From Prochlorococcus marinus str. SB (GTDB taxonomy: Bacteria > Cyanobacteriota > Cyanobacteriia > PCC-6307 > Cyanobiaceae), in contig NZ_JNAS01000002.1 of NCBI RefSeq assembly GCF_000760115.1, positions 496,001 through 560,000 of the forward strand: 64,000 nt of DNA. Direction: 5' to 3'. This document shows, piece by piece, positions 36,126 through 44,376 of this stretch; positions within the stretch are counted from its first letter, which is position 1; each line of letters opens with the position of its first letter. The notes beneath the pieces were generated by a model. The model was not told where the DNA came from, made no database searches, and worked only from the letters and a program-made list of their open reading frames with translations. The translations under genes were made by a program, and so were the position numbers.

Positions 36126-37247
36126 TTGAAAAGAGACATCCAAAAGTTATTACTAGGCGCTTTATTAATTACATTGGGCATTAGATATCCTGCAAAAGTC
36201 ATATCCCAACAATTAAGTAAACCAAAAATTAATGAAGTTAATTTATATTCCAACAAATCTTTTATAACTAAAGCTGTAGAAAGAACCGGTGCAGCTGTGG
36301 TGACAATTGATACTCAAAGATATGTCAAAAAAAGAAATTTTCCAAGAAATTCTCAACTATTTCTAGATCCATATTTTGAAAGATTTTTTGGATTAGATTT
36401 GCCCAACGAAAATCGACCAAGGATAGAGCAAAACCAAGGCAGTGGATTTATATTTGCAGATGGACTCATAATGACCAATGCTCATGTAGTGAATGGATCA
36501 GATAAGGTAATTGTTGGTTTAACCAATGGCAAAAAATTAAACGCTAAACTGATAGGCCAAGACTCTTTTACTGATTTAGCTGTGCTAAAGATTGAAGGGA
36601 GAGGTCCTTGGCCAAAAGCAAAATTGGGCGATTCTTCAAAGATTAAAGTTGGTGATTGGGCTATAGCAGTTGGAAATCCATTCGGATTGGAAAACACAGT
36701 TACGCTTGGTATTATTAGCAATCTAAATAGAAACGTAACCCAATTAGGAATATATGATAAAAAACTTGAACTGATACAAACAGACGCTGCTATTAATCCT
36801 GGCAATTCTGGAGGCCCACTATTGAATAGCGAAGGAGAAGTAATTGGTATTAATACGTTGATAAGATCAGGACCAGGAGCGGGTTTGAGTTTCGCAATTC
36901 CAATTAATAAAGCTAAGGAAATAGCCTATCAACTTTTAAATAATGGGAAAGTAATACATCCTATGATTGGAATTAGCCTTATAGAAGAGAGTATTTCTGA
37001 GAGAAAAAATAATGTTGTAAAAGTTGGATATGTAGTACCGAATAGCCCAGCTGAAAAAAGTGGAATCAAGATCAATGATATTTTAATTAAAATAGACGAT
37101 AAAGATGTTGAAACCGCTTCAGACGTAATAGAACAAATTAGTAAAAATGGTATCGAAAAACAAGTAAATATATTATTGAAACGTAAAAATAAATTTATTA
37201 AATTAAAAGTAATACCAACTGATATTACTAATCTACAAAATAACTAA
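36126..37247 (+). CDS. HtrA/Deg-type serine protease
   Basis: Periplasmic or lumenal protein-quality protease. A signal/anchor segment (residues 5-22) is followed by a trypsin-like domain with the triad His120 (TNAHVVNG), Asp150 (FTDLAVL) and Ser228 (NPGNSGGPL), then one PDZ domain (about 275-360, VGYVVPNSPAEKSGIKINDIL). 373 residues matches cyanobacterial HhoA/HhoB/HtrA types. TTG start. It lies 173 bp from the divergent DUF2973-like gene. Confidence 0.92.
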   Translation: MKRDIQKLLLGALLITLGIRYPAKVISQQLSKPKINEVNLYSNKSFITKAVERTGAAVVTIDTQRYVKKRNFPRNSQLFLDPYFERFFGLDLPNENRPRIEQNQGSGFIFADGLIMTNAHVVNGSDKVIVGLTNGKKLNAKLIGQDSFTDLAVLKIEGRGPWPKAKLGDSSKIKVGDWAIAVGNPFGLENTVTLGIISNLNRNVTQLGIYDKKLELIQTDAAINPGNSGGPLLNSEGEVIGINTLIRSGPGAGLSFAIPINKAKEIAYQLLNNGKVIHPMIGISLIEESISERKNNVVKVGYVVPNSPAEKSGIKINDILIKIDDKDVETASDVIEQISKNGIEKQVNILLKRKNKFIKLKVIPTDITNLQNN

Positions 37248-37252
37248 AAAAT

Positions 37253-37396
37253 TTAATTGTCATTCCTTTTAAGTATTTCCACACATCTAGAAATACATTT
37301 GCCATCACTTATATCGCAGGAAGTAATGCATTCAAAATAATTTTCAATAGGATCAATAATTTGACAATGTTTTTCTTGGAAATCGTAATTTTTCAT
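37253..37396 (-). CDS. Small twin-CX3C cysteine-rich protein, 47 aa
   Basis: A 47-residue frame with a good ATG start. Five cysteines: Cys11, and the pairs Cys23-x3-Cys27 and Cys34-x3-Cys38 in ECITSCDISDGKCISRC. A twin CX3C spacing suggests a disulfide-pinned helical hairpin or a metal site. No signal peptide or membrane helix. Family not recognised. Convergent with the HtrA gene (5 bp between stops). Confidence 0.6.
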   Translation of the reverse strand: MKNYDFQEKHCQIIDPIENYFECITSCDISDGKCISRCVEILKRNDN

Positions 37397-37507
37397 TTTA
37401 ATTATTAAAACCTATTTTTGTATTATTAAGATTAATCAAGGACGATAAACTATGTAAAGATAAATGAGTGATCTTACTTAGCCAATTGTAAATTTTATTA
37501 AAAGTAA

Positions 37508-39133
37508 TTAAATTTTTTGGATTTGATTTTTTTCTAAAAAATATTCGTAATTACCATCATATGAAAATAACTTTGAATCTTTAATTTCAATAATTCTATT
37601 TGCAACCTTTGATATAAAATACCGATCATGAGAAATGATCAATAATGAACCTTTATAATTTTTAATTGCTAATTCTAAGTTTTCCTTAGATTGAAGATCC
37701 AAATGATTAGTTGGTTCGTCCAACAGAAGGAAATTACTAGGTTTAATAATCATAAGCGCCAATGCTAATCTTGCCTTTTCTCCACCACTGAGTTGTTTAA
37801 TATATTTAAAAACAGTTTCATTTTGAAAGCCAAAACCCCCTAAAAATGTTCTAACTTTTTTTTGGGACCATTCTGGAGATTTGTTACATATTAAATCAAT
37901 AACCCTTCCGTCAAGTGAAAGTGCTTCAGCCTGATTCTGTTCATAATAGCTAGTAATTATATTATGTTTTCCAAGATTAATTTCTCCAATTTCAGGAGAT
38001 ATTTTTTTCATAATAATTTTAAGCAATGTAGATTTGCCGCAGCCATTAGGTCCTAATATTGCTATTTTCTCCCCAGAAGAAATCTTTAAATTGATATCTA
38101 AAAAAAGAATTTTATCATCGAAACTATGAGACAAATTTTTGATATTTAGAACTAATTTTCCTGAGCGAGGGCACTCTGGAAAATTAAAAACAGGACTTTT
38201 TGATTTTGCTATGGGAGCCTCAATTTTAGAAATCTTTTTTAATTGTTTTTCTCTACTTTTTGCTTGAGAACTTCTAGTTGCACTAGCTCTAAATCTATCT
38301 ATATACCTCTTCTGTAACTCAATTTCTTTTTGTTGTAATTGATATGCCTTATTTTTTGATTCTTCATTCAAAGATTTCTGTTCGACAAAAAAAGAATAGT
38401 TCCCATTATATGTTTCGGATGTTCCTCTATCTACAAAAATTATCTTTTTACATAATTTATCTAAGAAATATCTATCATGGCTAATTATTATTACTGCAAT
38501 TTTAAGCGATGATAAATATTCTTCCAACCAAAAAATAGTTTGTAAATCTAAATGATTGGTTGGTTCGTCCAGTAAAAGTAAATCAGGTTTTTGTAAAATT
38601 ATTTTTCCGAGTGCAACTTTCATCTGCCAACCGCCTGAAAAATTACCAACTAATTTATCAGCATCTTCTATAGAAAAGCCTAATTTTGGTAATATTTTTT
38701 CTACATCAGATTGCATTTTATAACCACCTAACGCTTCAAATTTTGCTTGATATTTTGCAAGTTGATTTACAAATATTTCGAGTTTGTCAGAATTTTTTTT
38801 TATATCCAAAGATTTCATTTTATTCTCAATTTCTAAAAGTTTAGTGGCAACAATTTGTATATCTTTAAAAGAACTTTCTAATTCCTGTCTCACTGAAAAA
38901 TTCAAATTACAATCAAACTCTTGCTTTAAATGGGCAATTTTAGGATTTCCCTCTTTGATGATCGTTCCACTTGTTTGCTCTTCCTCTCCAATTAAAATCT
39001 TAAATTGGGTTGATTTACCTGCACCATTAGAACCAACTAAGCCAACTTTTTCTCCTTTTTTAATCTCCCAACTAATATTTTTTAAAACAACATCTGTAGA
39101 ATAAATTTTGCTTACACCTTCAAATCTAATCAC
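37508..39133 (-). CDS. ABC-F family ATPase
   Basis: 541 residues with two ABC domains in one chain and no membrane part. Walker A sites are GSNGAGKST (34-42) and GPNGCGKST (about 361), signatures FSGGWQMKVALG and LSGGEKARLALAL, and both Walker B motifs LLLDEPTNHLDLQ. The charged interdomain linker (SKNKAYQLQQKEIELQKRY) is the P-site tRNA interaction motif region. ABC-F proteins act on ribosomes in translation rescue or resistance. Monocistronic. Confidence 0.92.
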   Translation of the reverse strand: MIRFEGVSKIYSTDVVLKNISWEIKKGEKVGLVGSNGAGKSTQFKILIGEEEQTSGTIIKEGNPKIAHLKQEFDCNLNFSVRQELESSFKDIQIVATKLLEIENKMKSLDIKKNSDKLEIFVNQLAKYQAKFEALGGYKMQSDVEKILPKLGFSIEDADKLVGNFSGGWQMKVALGKIILQKPDLLLLDEPTNHLDLQTIFWLEEYLSSLKIAVIIISHDRYFLDKLCKKIIFVDRGTSETYNGNYSFFVEQKSLNEESKNKAYQLQQKEIELQKRYIDRFRASATRSSQAKSREKQLKKISKIEAPIAKSKSPVFNFPECPRSGKLVLNIKNLSHSFDDKILFLDINLKISSGEKIAILGPNGCGKSTLLKIIMKKISPEIGEINLGKHNIITSYYEQNQAEALSLDGRVIDLICNKSPEWSQKKVRTFLGGFGFQNETVFKYIKQLSGGEKARLALALMIIKPSNFLLLDEPTNHLDLQSKENLELAIKNYKGSLLIISHDRYFISKVANRIIEIKDSKLFSYDGNYEYFLEKNQIQKI

Positions 39134-39205
39134 TTTTTTAAAAATAGAATTTACAAAATCTGTGGCTTATTTACTAAAAAATATTTTGTGGAATAAAATT
39201 AAATC

Positions 39206-39382
39206 ATGAAAAGAATAGAACAAATTGTAGTAATTTTCATAGCTGCAGCTCTTGCAATTCCAAGTTATTGGTTTTTTTGGACTTTGGCTGGTGGAGGTGG
39301 CTACAACAAAAGAATAAAACCTATTCCTAATCAAAATAATAATTATTCAAAACCTTTTCCTAAAGACCTCCTCGAGCCTTGA
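39206..39382 (+). CDS. Small single-helix membrane protein, 58 aa
   Basis: MKRIEQIVVIFIAAALAIPS begins a 58-residue product with one N-terminal membrane helix (6-26), a Gly-rich turn (LAGGGGYN) and a polar Asn/Pro/Lys-rich tail ending PKDLLEP. ATG start. Family not recognised. The last 23 bp overlap the 3' end of the convergent Nif11-like gene. Confidence 0.6.
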   Translation: MKRIEQIVVIFIAAALAIPSYWFFWTLAGGGGYNKRIKPIPNQNNNYSKPFPKDLLEP

Positions 39383-39590
39383 TTATCCACATTTTAGTTG
39401 CTTCATCATCAATAGTACTCAAATATTCAATAACCTCTTCTTTAGTCACAGAAATATTTAACTCATTGCCAATGTCACATATTTTATCTAAGGCTTTTTT
39501 GGGATTAGTTAAGGCTGTCATAAAAAGACTTTGTTTCTTTTTGGTATCGTTGGCTATTAACTTATAGAGCTTTTCAGCATTACTGGACAT
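39360..39590 (-). CDS. Nif11-like small protein
   Basis: 76 residues: a helical domain resembling Nif11 (KLYKLIANDTKKKQSLFM, then ALDKICDIGNELNISVTKEEV) that ends in ARGGL. Nif11-type leaders guide precursor peptides such as prochlorosins, whose cores follow a GG-like motif. Here the protein stops one residue after the GG, so no core exists. It may be a stand-alone Nif11 protein of unknown role. Family call by pattern only. Confidence 0.6.
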   Translation of the reverse strand: MSSNAEKLYKLIANDTKKKQSLFMTALTNPKKALDKICDIGNELNISVTKEEVIEYLSTIDDEATKMWIIKARGGL

Positions 39591-39624
39591 GTTTTTAAAA
39601 TCTATTTATTAATAGATTATTACT

Positions 39625-39963
39625 TCAAGCTACATTTTGTTCATTATATTTATTTTTAGATAAATCATTTTCCACATCTTTTATCTCTTTTGCAGAGGCG
39701 TCTGCCATACTTCTTGCGTCTAAACATAAAACTTTTCTTAGTTTCGCAAAGTTAGCTGCATGAGATTTTCTACCATCTTTTTGAGCATAATACTCAGACT
39801 GCTGAAGAATATGGTGAAGATGAGTTAACAAATATGGACTAATTACAGCTGATACCAAAACGTCACTATTTTCATTATCGTGAGAATCAGAATTGACTAA
39901 TCTTTTTTTTGGTTTATCAATTATCGACCTTTTAGGATAATCAATTTTTCTTGAATTTTTCAT
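39625..39963 (-). CDS. Hypothetical protein, 112 aa
   Basis: Not recognised. A soluble protein with a basic N-terminus (MKNSRKIDYPKRS), a helical middle AVISPYLLTHLHHILQQSEY and YYAQKDGRKSHAANFAKLRKV. ATG at 39963 preferred; a TTG at 39978 would add five residues. It diverges from the ribbon-helix-helix gene at 40081, and the 117-bp gap between them contains several symmetrical elements. Confidence 0.62.
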   Translation of the reverse strand: MKNSRKIDYPKRSIIDKPKKRLVNSDSHDNENSDVLVSAVISPYLLTHLHHILQQSEYYAQKDGRKSHAANFAKLRKVLCLDARSMADASAKEIKDVENDLSKNKYNEQNVA

Positions 39964-40005
39964 GGGACAATAAAACAATTAATTGATACGGACATAAATT
40001 TCCTT

Positions 40006-40067
40006 ACTAATAATATACACAAAGATAGTATCCTTGACTAACTGTGTATACTAATAAGTAACAGTTA
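40006..40067. promoter_or_regulatory. Possible operator cluster between divergent genes
   Basis: Within 62 bp there are a perfect inverted repeat TATACACA (40014-40021) / TGTGTATA (40043-40050), a second one TAACTGT (40039-40045) / ACAGTTA (40061-40067), and a direct repeat ACTAATAA (40006-40013 and 40050-40057). They lie between a ribbon-helix-helix gene and a divergent hypothetical gene, as expected of an autoregulatory operator. AT-richness makes some symmetry likely by chance. Confidence 0.35.
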
Positions 40068-40080
40068 TCAACTTTGAATC

Positions 40081-40383
40081 ATGGCTACCCGCCAAACCTC
40101 AACTAATGGGAAGCCTAAATCCCCCAGAATTCAAGTAGTTCTTCCAGAATTAATATGTGAGCAATTAACTATTTTGGCTAATAAGGAATCTAGGACAGTT
40201 AGTAATATGGCCAAAGTATTAATACAAGAAGGTATAAAAAAATATTTCGAAAAAGAAAGTAAATCATCTATTTCAGAAAATAATTTAAATACCGATAGAT
40301 TTAGAGACGAACTTGAAAAACAAAGCGTTAGAAGATTAAAAAGAGCTCCTCAAAGGATTAGATACTATAAAAAATCTAATTAA
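40081..40383 (+). CDS. Ribbon-helix-helix (CopG-like) protein
   Basis: 100 residues. The RHH core is residues about 15-58: the strand PRIQVVLPELI, helix A CEQLTILANKES and helix B SNMAKVLIQEGIKKYF. The basic, Arg-rich tail (SVRRLKRAPQRIRYYKKSN) could add DNA or RNA contact. RHH proteins are small dimeric DNA-binding regulators, often autoregulated or part of toxin-antitoxin pairs; no toxin is evident next to it. Convergent with ktrA. Confidence 0.8.
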   Translation: MATRQTSTNGKPKSPRIQVVLPELICEQLTILANKESRTVSNMAKVLIQEGIKKYFEKESKSSISENNLNTDRFRDELEKQSVRRLKRAPQRIRYYKKSN

Positions 40384-40388
40384 AAAAA

Positions 40389-41093
40389 TTAATTTTGAGG
40401 CAATTTTTGTAAATCTACAGTTTTTCCCATTACTACCAAAATATTTCCTCTTTCTAAGATATATTTTGCTGGTGGATTAACTGTTAACTTTTCAGCAGGT
40501 CCTGCTGCCAGAACATTAACTAAATAATTTTTCCGCAAATTCAAATCTCTCAAAGATCTTCCAATAAATTCCTCTGGAACAGTTATTTCATCTATACCAG
40601 TTTGGTTATCAAGTTCCAATCTTTCAATTAGATTTGGTCTAACTAGTTCTAAACCTAATCTCTCACCTTGCATTCTGGAAGGAAAGACAACTTTGTCTGC
40701 ACCTACCCTTTTTAACATTTTTTCATGCAAGTCACTCGTGGCTCTTGCTATTACTCTTTTCACTTTGCTGCCTTCACTATCTTTAGCAATAAGTGTCGTA
40801 GTTATACTTGCTTCAATAGGTTCACTTATACCTACTACAACAGTATTCATTTCAAGTATTCCAGATTCCTTCATAGACTCTTCATCAGTACAATCTACAA
40901 CTCTAGCTTCTATAGAAGGTTCCAATTGTCTCAAATCATCAATAGCTTTTTCCGAATAATCTGCAGCCAAAACATCTGCACCGTTACTTATAAGTTCTCT
41001 ACAAACAGCAGTTCCAAATCTTCCAACGCCAACAACTGCAAAAGTGAGGGCTTCTTTTTCTCTCTTTTGAGACCACTGCCACCAATCAGCCAT
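40389..41093 (-). CDS. ktrA: KtrA/TrkA potassium uptake regulatory subunit
   Basis: 234 residues: an RCK_N domain (about 16-140) with nucleotide-binding VVGVGRFGTAVCREL and Asp at the end of strand 2 (LAADYSEK), and an RCK_C domain (about 150-232, IDEITVPEEFIGRSLRDLNL). It gates the KtrB channel in response to nucleotides. Follows ktrB by 18 bp on the same strand. Confidence 0.93.
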   Translation of the reverse strand: MADWWQWSQKREKEALTFAVVGVGRFGTAVCRELISNGADVLAADYSEKAIDDLRQLEPSIEARVVDCTDEESMKESGILEMNTVVVGISEPIEASITTTLIAKDSEGSKVKRVIARATSDLHEKMLKRVGADKVVFPSRMQGERLGLELVRPNLIERLELDNQTGIDEITVPEEFIGRSLRDLNLRKNYLVNVLAAGPAEKLTVNPPAKYILERGNILVVMGKTVDLQKLPQN

Positions 41094-41111
41094 AATAAAA
41101 CTTAATCAATC

Positions 41112-42515
41112 CTAAACATAAAGATCAGCCCTAGGATAGCCTATTCTCTTTTGTCTATCTATTCTACTCTTATAAAGAGCCTGCCAAAGTGCACTTAAAA
41201 GCAAAAGGATACCAAGTCTGCCCACAAACATGCCGACAATAAGAATAAATTGGCCGAAATGATTTAATTTTGCAGTTAAACCAATATCAAAACCAACAGT
41301 TGCAAATGCAGATATGCAAGTGAACAGAATTTCTAGGAATGTGAAAGATTCTTTCTTAACAAAGGTATTTGTTGTACTTAACAACATTGCCATTAAAAGA
41401 ACAAAAAGCAAAGATCCAACTGTTATTCCAACTGCTTTTAGAATAACTTTATCTGAAATTAATCTATTGCTAATAATTACATCTTTCTGACCTCTTAAGG
41501 TTGATCTAGTTGCAGCCATTAAAGCAATAAATGTAGTTGTTTTTATGCCTCCACCAGTACCTCCGGTACTTGCTCCAATAAACATCAAAGTCATTAATAA
41601 CAGAAGGCCAGTATCTGATATAGAGTTCAAGGAGATTGGGTAATTTGTAAAGCCTGCAGTTCTTGCGCTTACTGTTTCAAAGATTGATGACAATAGCCGT
41701 TCAAAAAAATTCAAATCATTGAAAAATTGACTATTTAGCAATGATTCAGTGATAAATAATCCTAATGATCCGAATACTATGAGAGACAAACTTGTCCTAA
41801 TAACTAATCTGGAATGAAGGCTTAATTTCTTATAAGAAAGATTTCTTTTATTACTCCAAATATCATCAATAACACGCCATCCCAATCCACCCATAACAAT
41901 GAGAAAAATAAAAACACTATTAACCAAATAATTTGCTCTATAGTCTTGGAGACTATTTGACCTTAGAGAAAATCCTGCATTGTTATATGCAGATATGCTG
42001 TGAAAAATTGAGGACCATAGTCTCTCCCAATTATTTTGAATATCTACAAATCCAAAAGAATATAAAAAAATTGCACCCAAGGAAATGATACTAATCGCAG
42101 TAATAGCAATGCTTTGAAAAGTTCTACCAATTCCTCCAACTCCAAATTCATCAAGAGTCTTTCCTTTGTCTAATCTAGTTCTTAGCTTTGTCCCCTTTAC
42201 AACAAAGCCTTGTAAAAATGTCGTAATAGCCATTAATCCTAGACCACCTGATAAAAGCATAAAAGCTAAGAAAACTTGGCCAAAGAAATTTAAATCAACA
42301 CCAATATCTATTATGGTTAAGCCAGTAACGGTTATTGCAGAAGTAGATGTAAAAAATGCTTCCCACAAACCAACCTTTGAAGATGAACATAATGGAGAAC
42401 TTAACATTAAAGTTCCAATGCAAATAATAAATAAGCCTGTCACAATAGTAAATTGTGGTACAGATAGCTTTTTGTAAGCATCTTTAAACTTATAAACCTT
42501 ACTTGTAAATTTCAC
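41112..42515 (-). CDS. ktrB: KtrB/TrkH-type potassium transporter
   Basis: 467-residue membrane protein with four M1-P-M2 repeats. Selectivity-filter glycines are in TSTSAITVTGLTIID, HSISAYNNAGFSL, ETVSARTAGFTNY and TCISAFATVGFDIGL, all intact. Conducts K+ (Na+-coupled in cyanobacterial Ktr). Sits between ktrA and the SLC13 gene, spacing 18 bp and 4 bp. Confidence 0.94.
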   Translation of the reverse strand: MKFTSKVYKFKDAYKKLSVPQFTIVTGLFIICIGTLMLSSPLCSSSKVGLWEAFFTSTSAITVTGLTIIDIGVDLNFFGQVFLAFMLLSGGLGLMAITTFLQGFVVKGTKLRTRLDKGKTLDEFGVGGIGRTFQSIAITAISIISLGAIFLYSFGFVDIQNNWERLWSSIFHSISAYNNAGFSLRSNSLQDYRANYLVNSVFIFLIVMGGLGWRVIDDIWSNKRNLSYKKLSLHSRLVIRTSLSLIVFGSLGLFITESLLNSQFFNDLNFFERLLSSIFETVSARTAGFTNYPISLNSISDTGLLLLMTLMFIGASTGGTGGGIKTTTFIALMAATRSTLRGQKDVIISNRLISDKVILKAVGITVGSLLFVLLMAMLLSTTNTFVKKESFTFLEILFTCISAFATVGFDIGLTAKLNHFGQFILIVGMFVGRLGILLLLSALWQALYKSRIDRQKRIGYPRADLYV

Positions 42516-42519
42516 GATA

Positions 42520-44328
42520 TTACCCGTAATTCAGAATTATCAATGCTGGCACTGTTAATGACATTATAAGTGTTAATCCAGCTCCATATTTTGTGATATC
42601 AAAAAATCTATACCTTCCAGGACCATAAACCATTAAATTTGTTTGATAACCCATTGGAGTCAAGAAAGATTGACTTGCACCGAACAAAACAAGCATTATT
42701 AAAGCGCTTGGTGAAATTTCTAAAACATTTGAGAATTCAATAGCAACAGGCAAAATCAAAGCAACCGAAGCAGCATTACTTATAAATTGCGTAAGAATAA
42801 CTGTAGATACAAAAATTACGACTAATGCAAAATAAAGAGGCATTCCGTTAAGGGCAAAGTTTAGATTAACAGCAATTACATCTGCTAATCCAGTTATCTG
42901 CATAGCTACACTAAAACACGATAAAGATCCCAGCAATAAAATAACGTCTAACCTGATTGATTTTTGTATCTCTGCAGGTCTTAAACATCCACAAGCAACC
43001 ATTGCAATCACTGCCAAAAGAACTGAACCTACTAATGGAATATTAGAAACCGAAGGCAAAACCACCATTCCTATTGCAATTGCAATCGATATAGGTTTTT
43101 TTATCAAAAAAGGTAAGTCATCTTCGAATTGATCTAAAATAAGCAAATCATTACTAGCTTGCAAACCTCTTATTGAATCTAGCGGTGCTTGCAATAATAA
43201 AACATCTCCGGCCCTTAAAACAGCTTGGCCTAATCTCTCCTGAACAGTTTGCTGCCCTCTTCTTAATGCTAAAACTGTTGCATTATGACGCTGCCTAAAT
43301 CTTAATTCTCTCAAACTTGCACCGGCTAAAGTTGAACCAGCAGGTAACAAGGCTTCAAAGGTCTTAGTACCTTCATCATCTGAGAAAAAATTAACCCCAT
43401 CGAACGATGTTTTGTTTTCTCCTAACAAAATAGTATGTTCCTGCTGCAGCCTAAATAAGTCTGCCCTTGTAACGCGGATTATTAATCTATCATTAGGTTC
43501 AATCTTTCTATCAGCCAAAGGAGGAAGAATAACTTTTCCATTTCGTTGCAATTCCAGAACATCAACGTCAAATCGTCTTTGCAATCTACTATTTCTGACA
43601 GATTGACCAACTAATTCTGAAGTAGAGGGAATAGTAACTTCGGTAAAATATATATTCATATCACCATTTTTAATAAACTCCTTATCTCTCCCTCTATCTG
43701 GTAAAAGCATGTCAGAAACTAGAATCATATAGGTTGTACCTATCAGCCATACAGGAATTCCTATTGAAGTCAAACTAAATAATTCCAAACCTCCGTAACC
43801 TAATTGTTGACTAATATCGCTTACAAGAAGATTTACTGAGCTACCTAATAATGTGAGAGTTCCTCCGAGTAAAGTAGCAAAAGAAAGAGGTAATAAAACT
43901 TTTGATGGTGATATATTTCTTCGCTCGCACCAACTTTCAATTAAAGGTAACAAAGATGCTACTACTGGAGTATTAGGTACAATTCCAGATATTGGAGCGA
44001 TCAAAAAAGCTATTAAAGAAATTAATTTCCTTGGAGTTCGAATACTTTCAGAAGAAATCAATTCTCTTACTCTGTCTAAGGCACCACTTTTAAATAATGC
44101 TGAGGAAACTGCAAATAAACCCATAAGGGTAATTAAAGAAGGGCTACCAAATCCAGCTAAAGCTTTTTCAGGAGAAAGAACCCCAGTAGATATAAATATC
44201 CCGACACATAACAAACCAGTCAATTCTGGTGCAATAGTATTTCTAATAAACAAAATTATTGACATTATTAAAACAACTACCGTTATAAACGCATCAAAAT
44301 TATTACTAACTACTGCAATTAAATTCAT
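42520..44328 (-). CDS. SLC13/DASS-type permease with two TrkA-C domains
   Basis: 602 residues. Membrane helices flank two central cytosolic RCK_C domains (about 215-300 and 315-400, e.g. TEVTIPSTSELVGQSVRNSR, GSTLAGASLRELRFRQRHNA). The N-terminal half has GIVPNTPVVASLLP and the C-terminal half FISNAASVALILPVAIEF, the paired anion-transporter motifs. This is the SAC1-like/sodium-sulfate type of transporter; the substrate is probably an oxyanion but not provable. Operon with ktrB-ktrA. Confidence 0.88.
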   Translation of the reverse strand: MNLIAVVSNNFDAFITVVVLIMSIILFIRNTIAPELTGLLCVGIFISTGVLSPEKALAGFGSPSLITLMGLFAVSSALFKSGALDRVRELISSESIRTPRKLISLIAFLIAPISGIVPNTPVVASLLPLIESWCERRNISPSKVLLPLSFATLLGGTLTLLGSSVNLLVSDISQQLGYGGLELFSLTSIGIPVWLIGTTYMILVSDMLLPDRGRDKEFIKNGDMNIYFTEVTIPSTSELVGQSVRNSRLQRRFDVDVLELQRNGKVILPPLADRKIEPNDRLIIRVTRADLFRLQQEHTILLGENKTSFDGVNFFSDDEGTKTFEALLPAGSTLAGASLRELRFRQRHNATVLALRRGQQTVQERLGQAVLRAGDVLLLQAPLDSIRGLQASNDLLILDQFEDDLPFLIKKPISIAIAIGMVVLPSVSNIPLVGSVLLAVIAMVACGCLRPAEIQKSIRLDVILLLGSLSCFSVAMQITGLADVIAVNLNFALNGMPLYFALVVIFVSTVILTQFISNAASVALILPVAIEFSNVLEISPSALIMLVLFGASQSFLTPMGYQTNLMVYGPGRYRFFDITKYGAGLTLIMSLTVPALIILNYG

Positions 44329-44376
44329 ACAAAACTTATTTAACTCAATATACCCAAAAACAATATTTCAAAAAGT

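Noticed and set aside
40725-41105. 126-codon plus-strand frame antisense to ktrA
   Set aside because: Its Ser/Phe/Tyr-rich product is unlike a folded protein, and it mirrors the strong ktrA gene.
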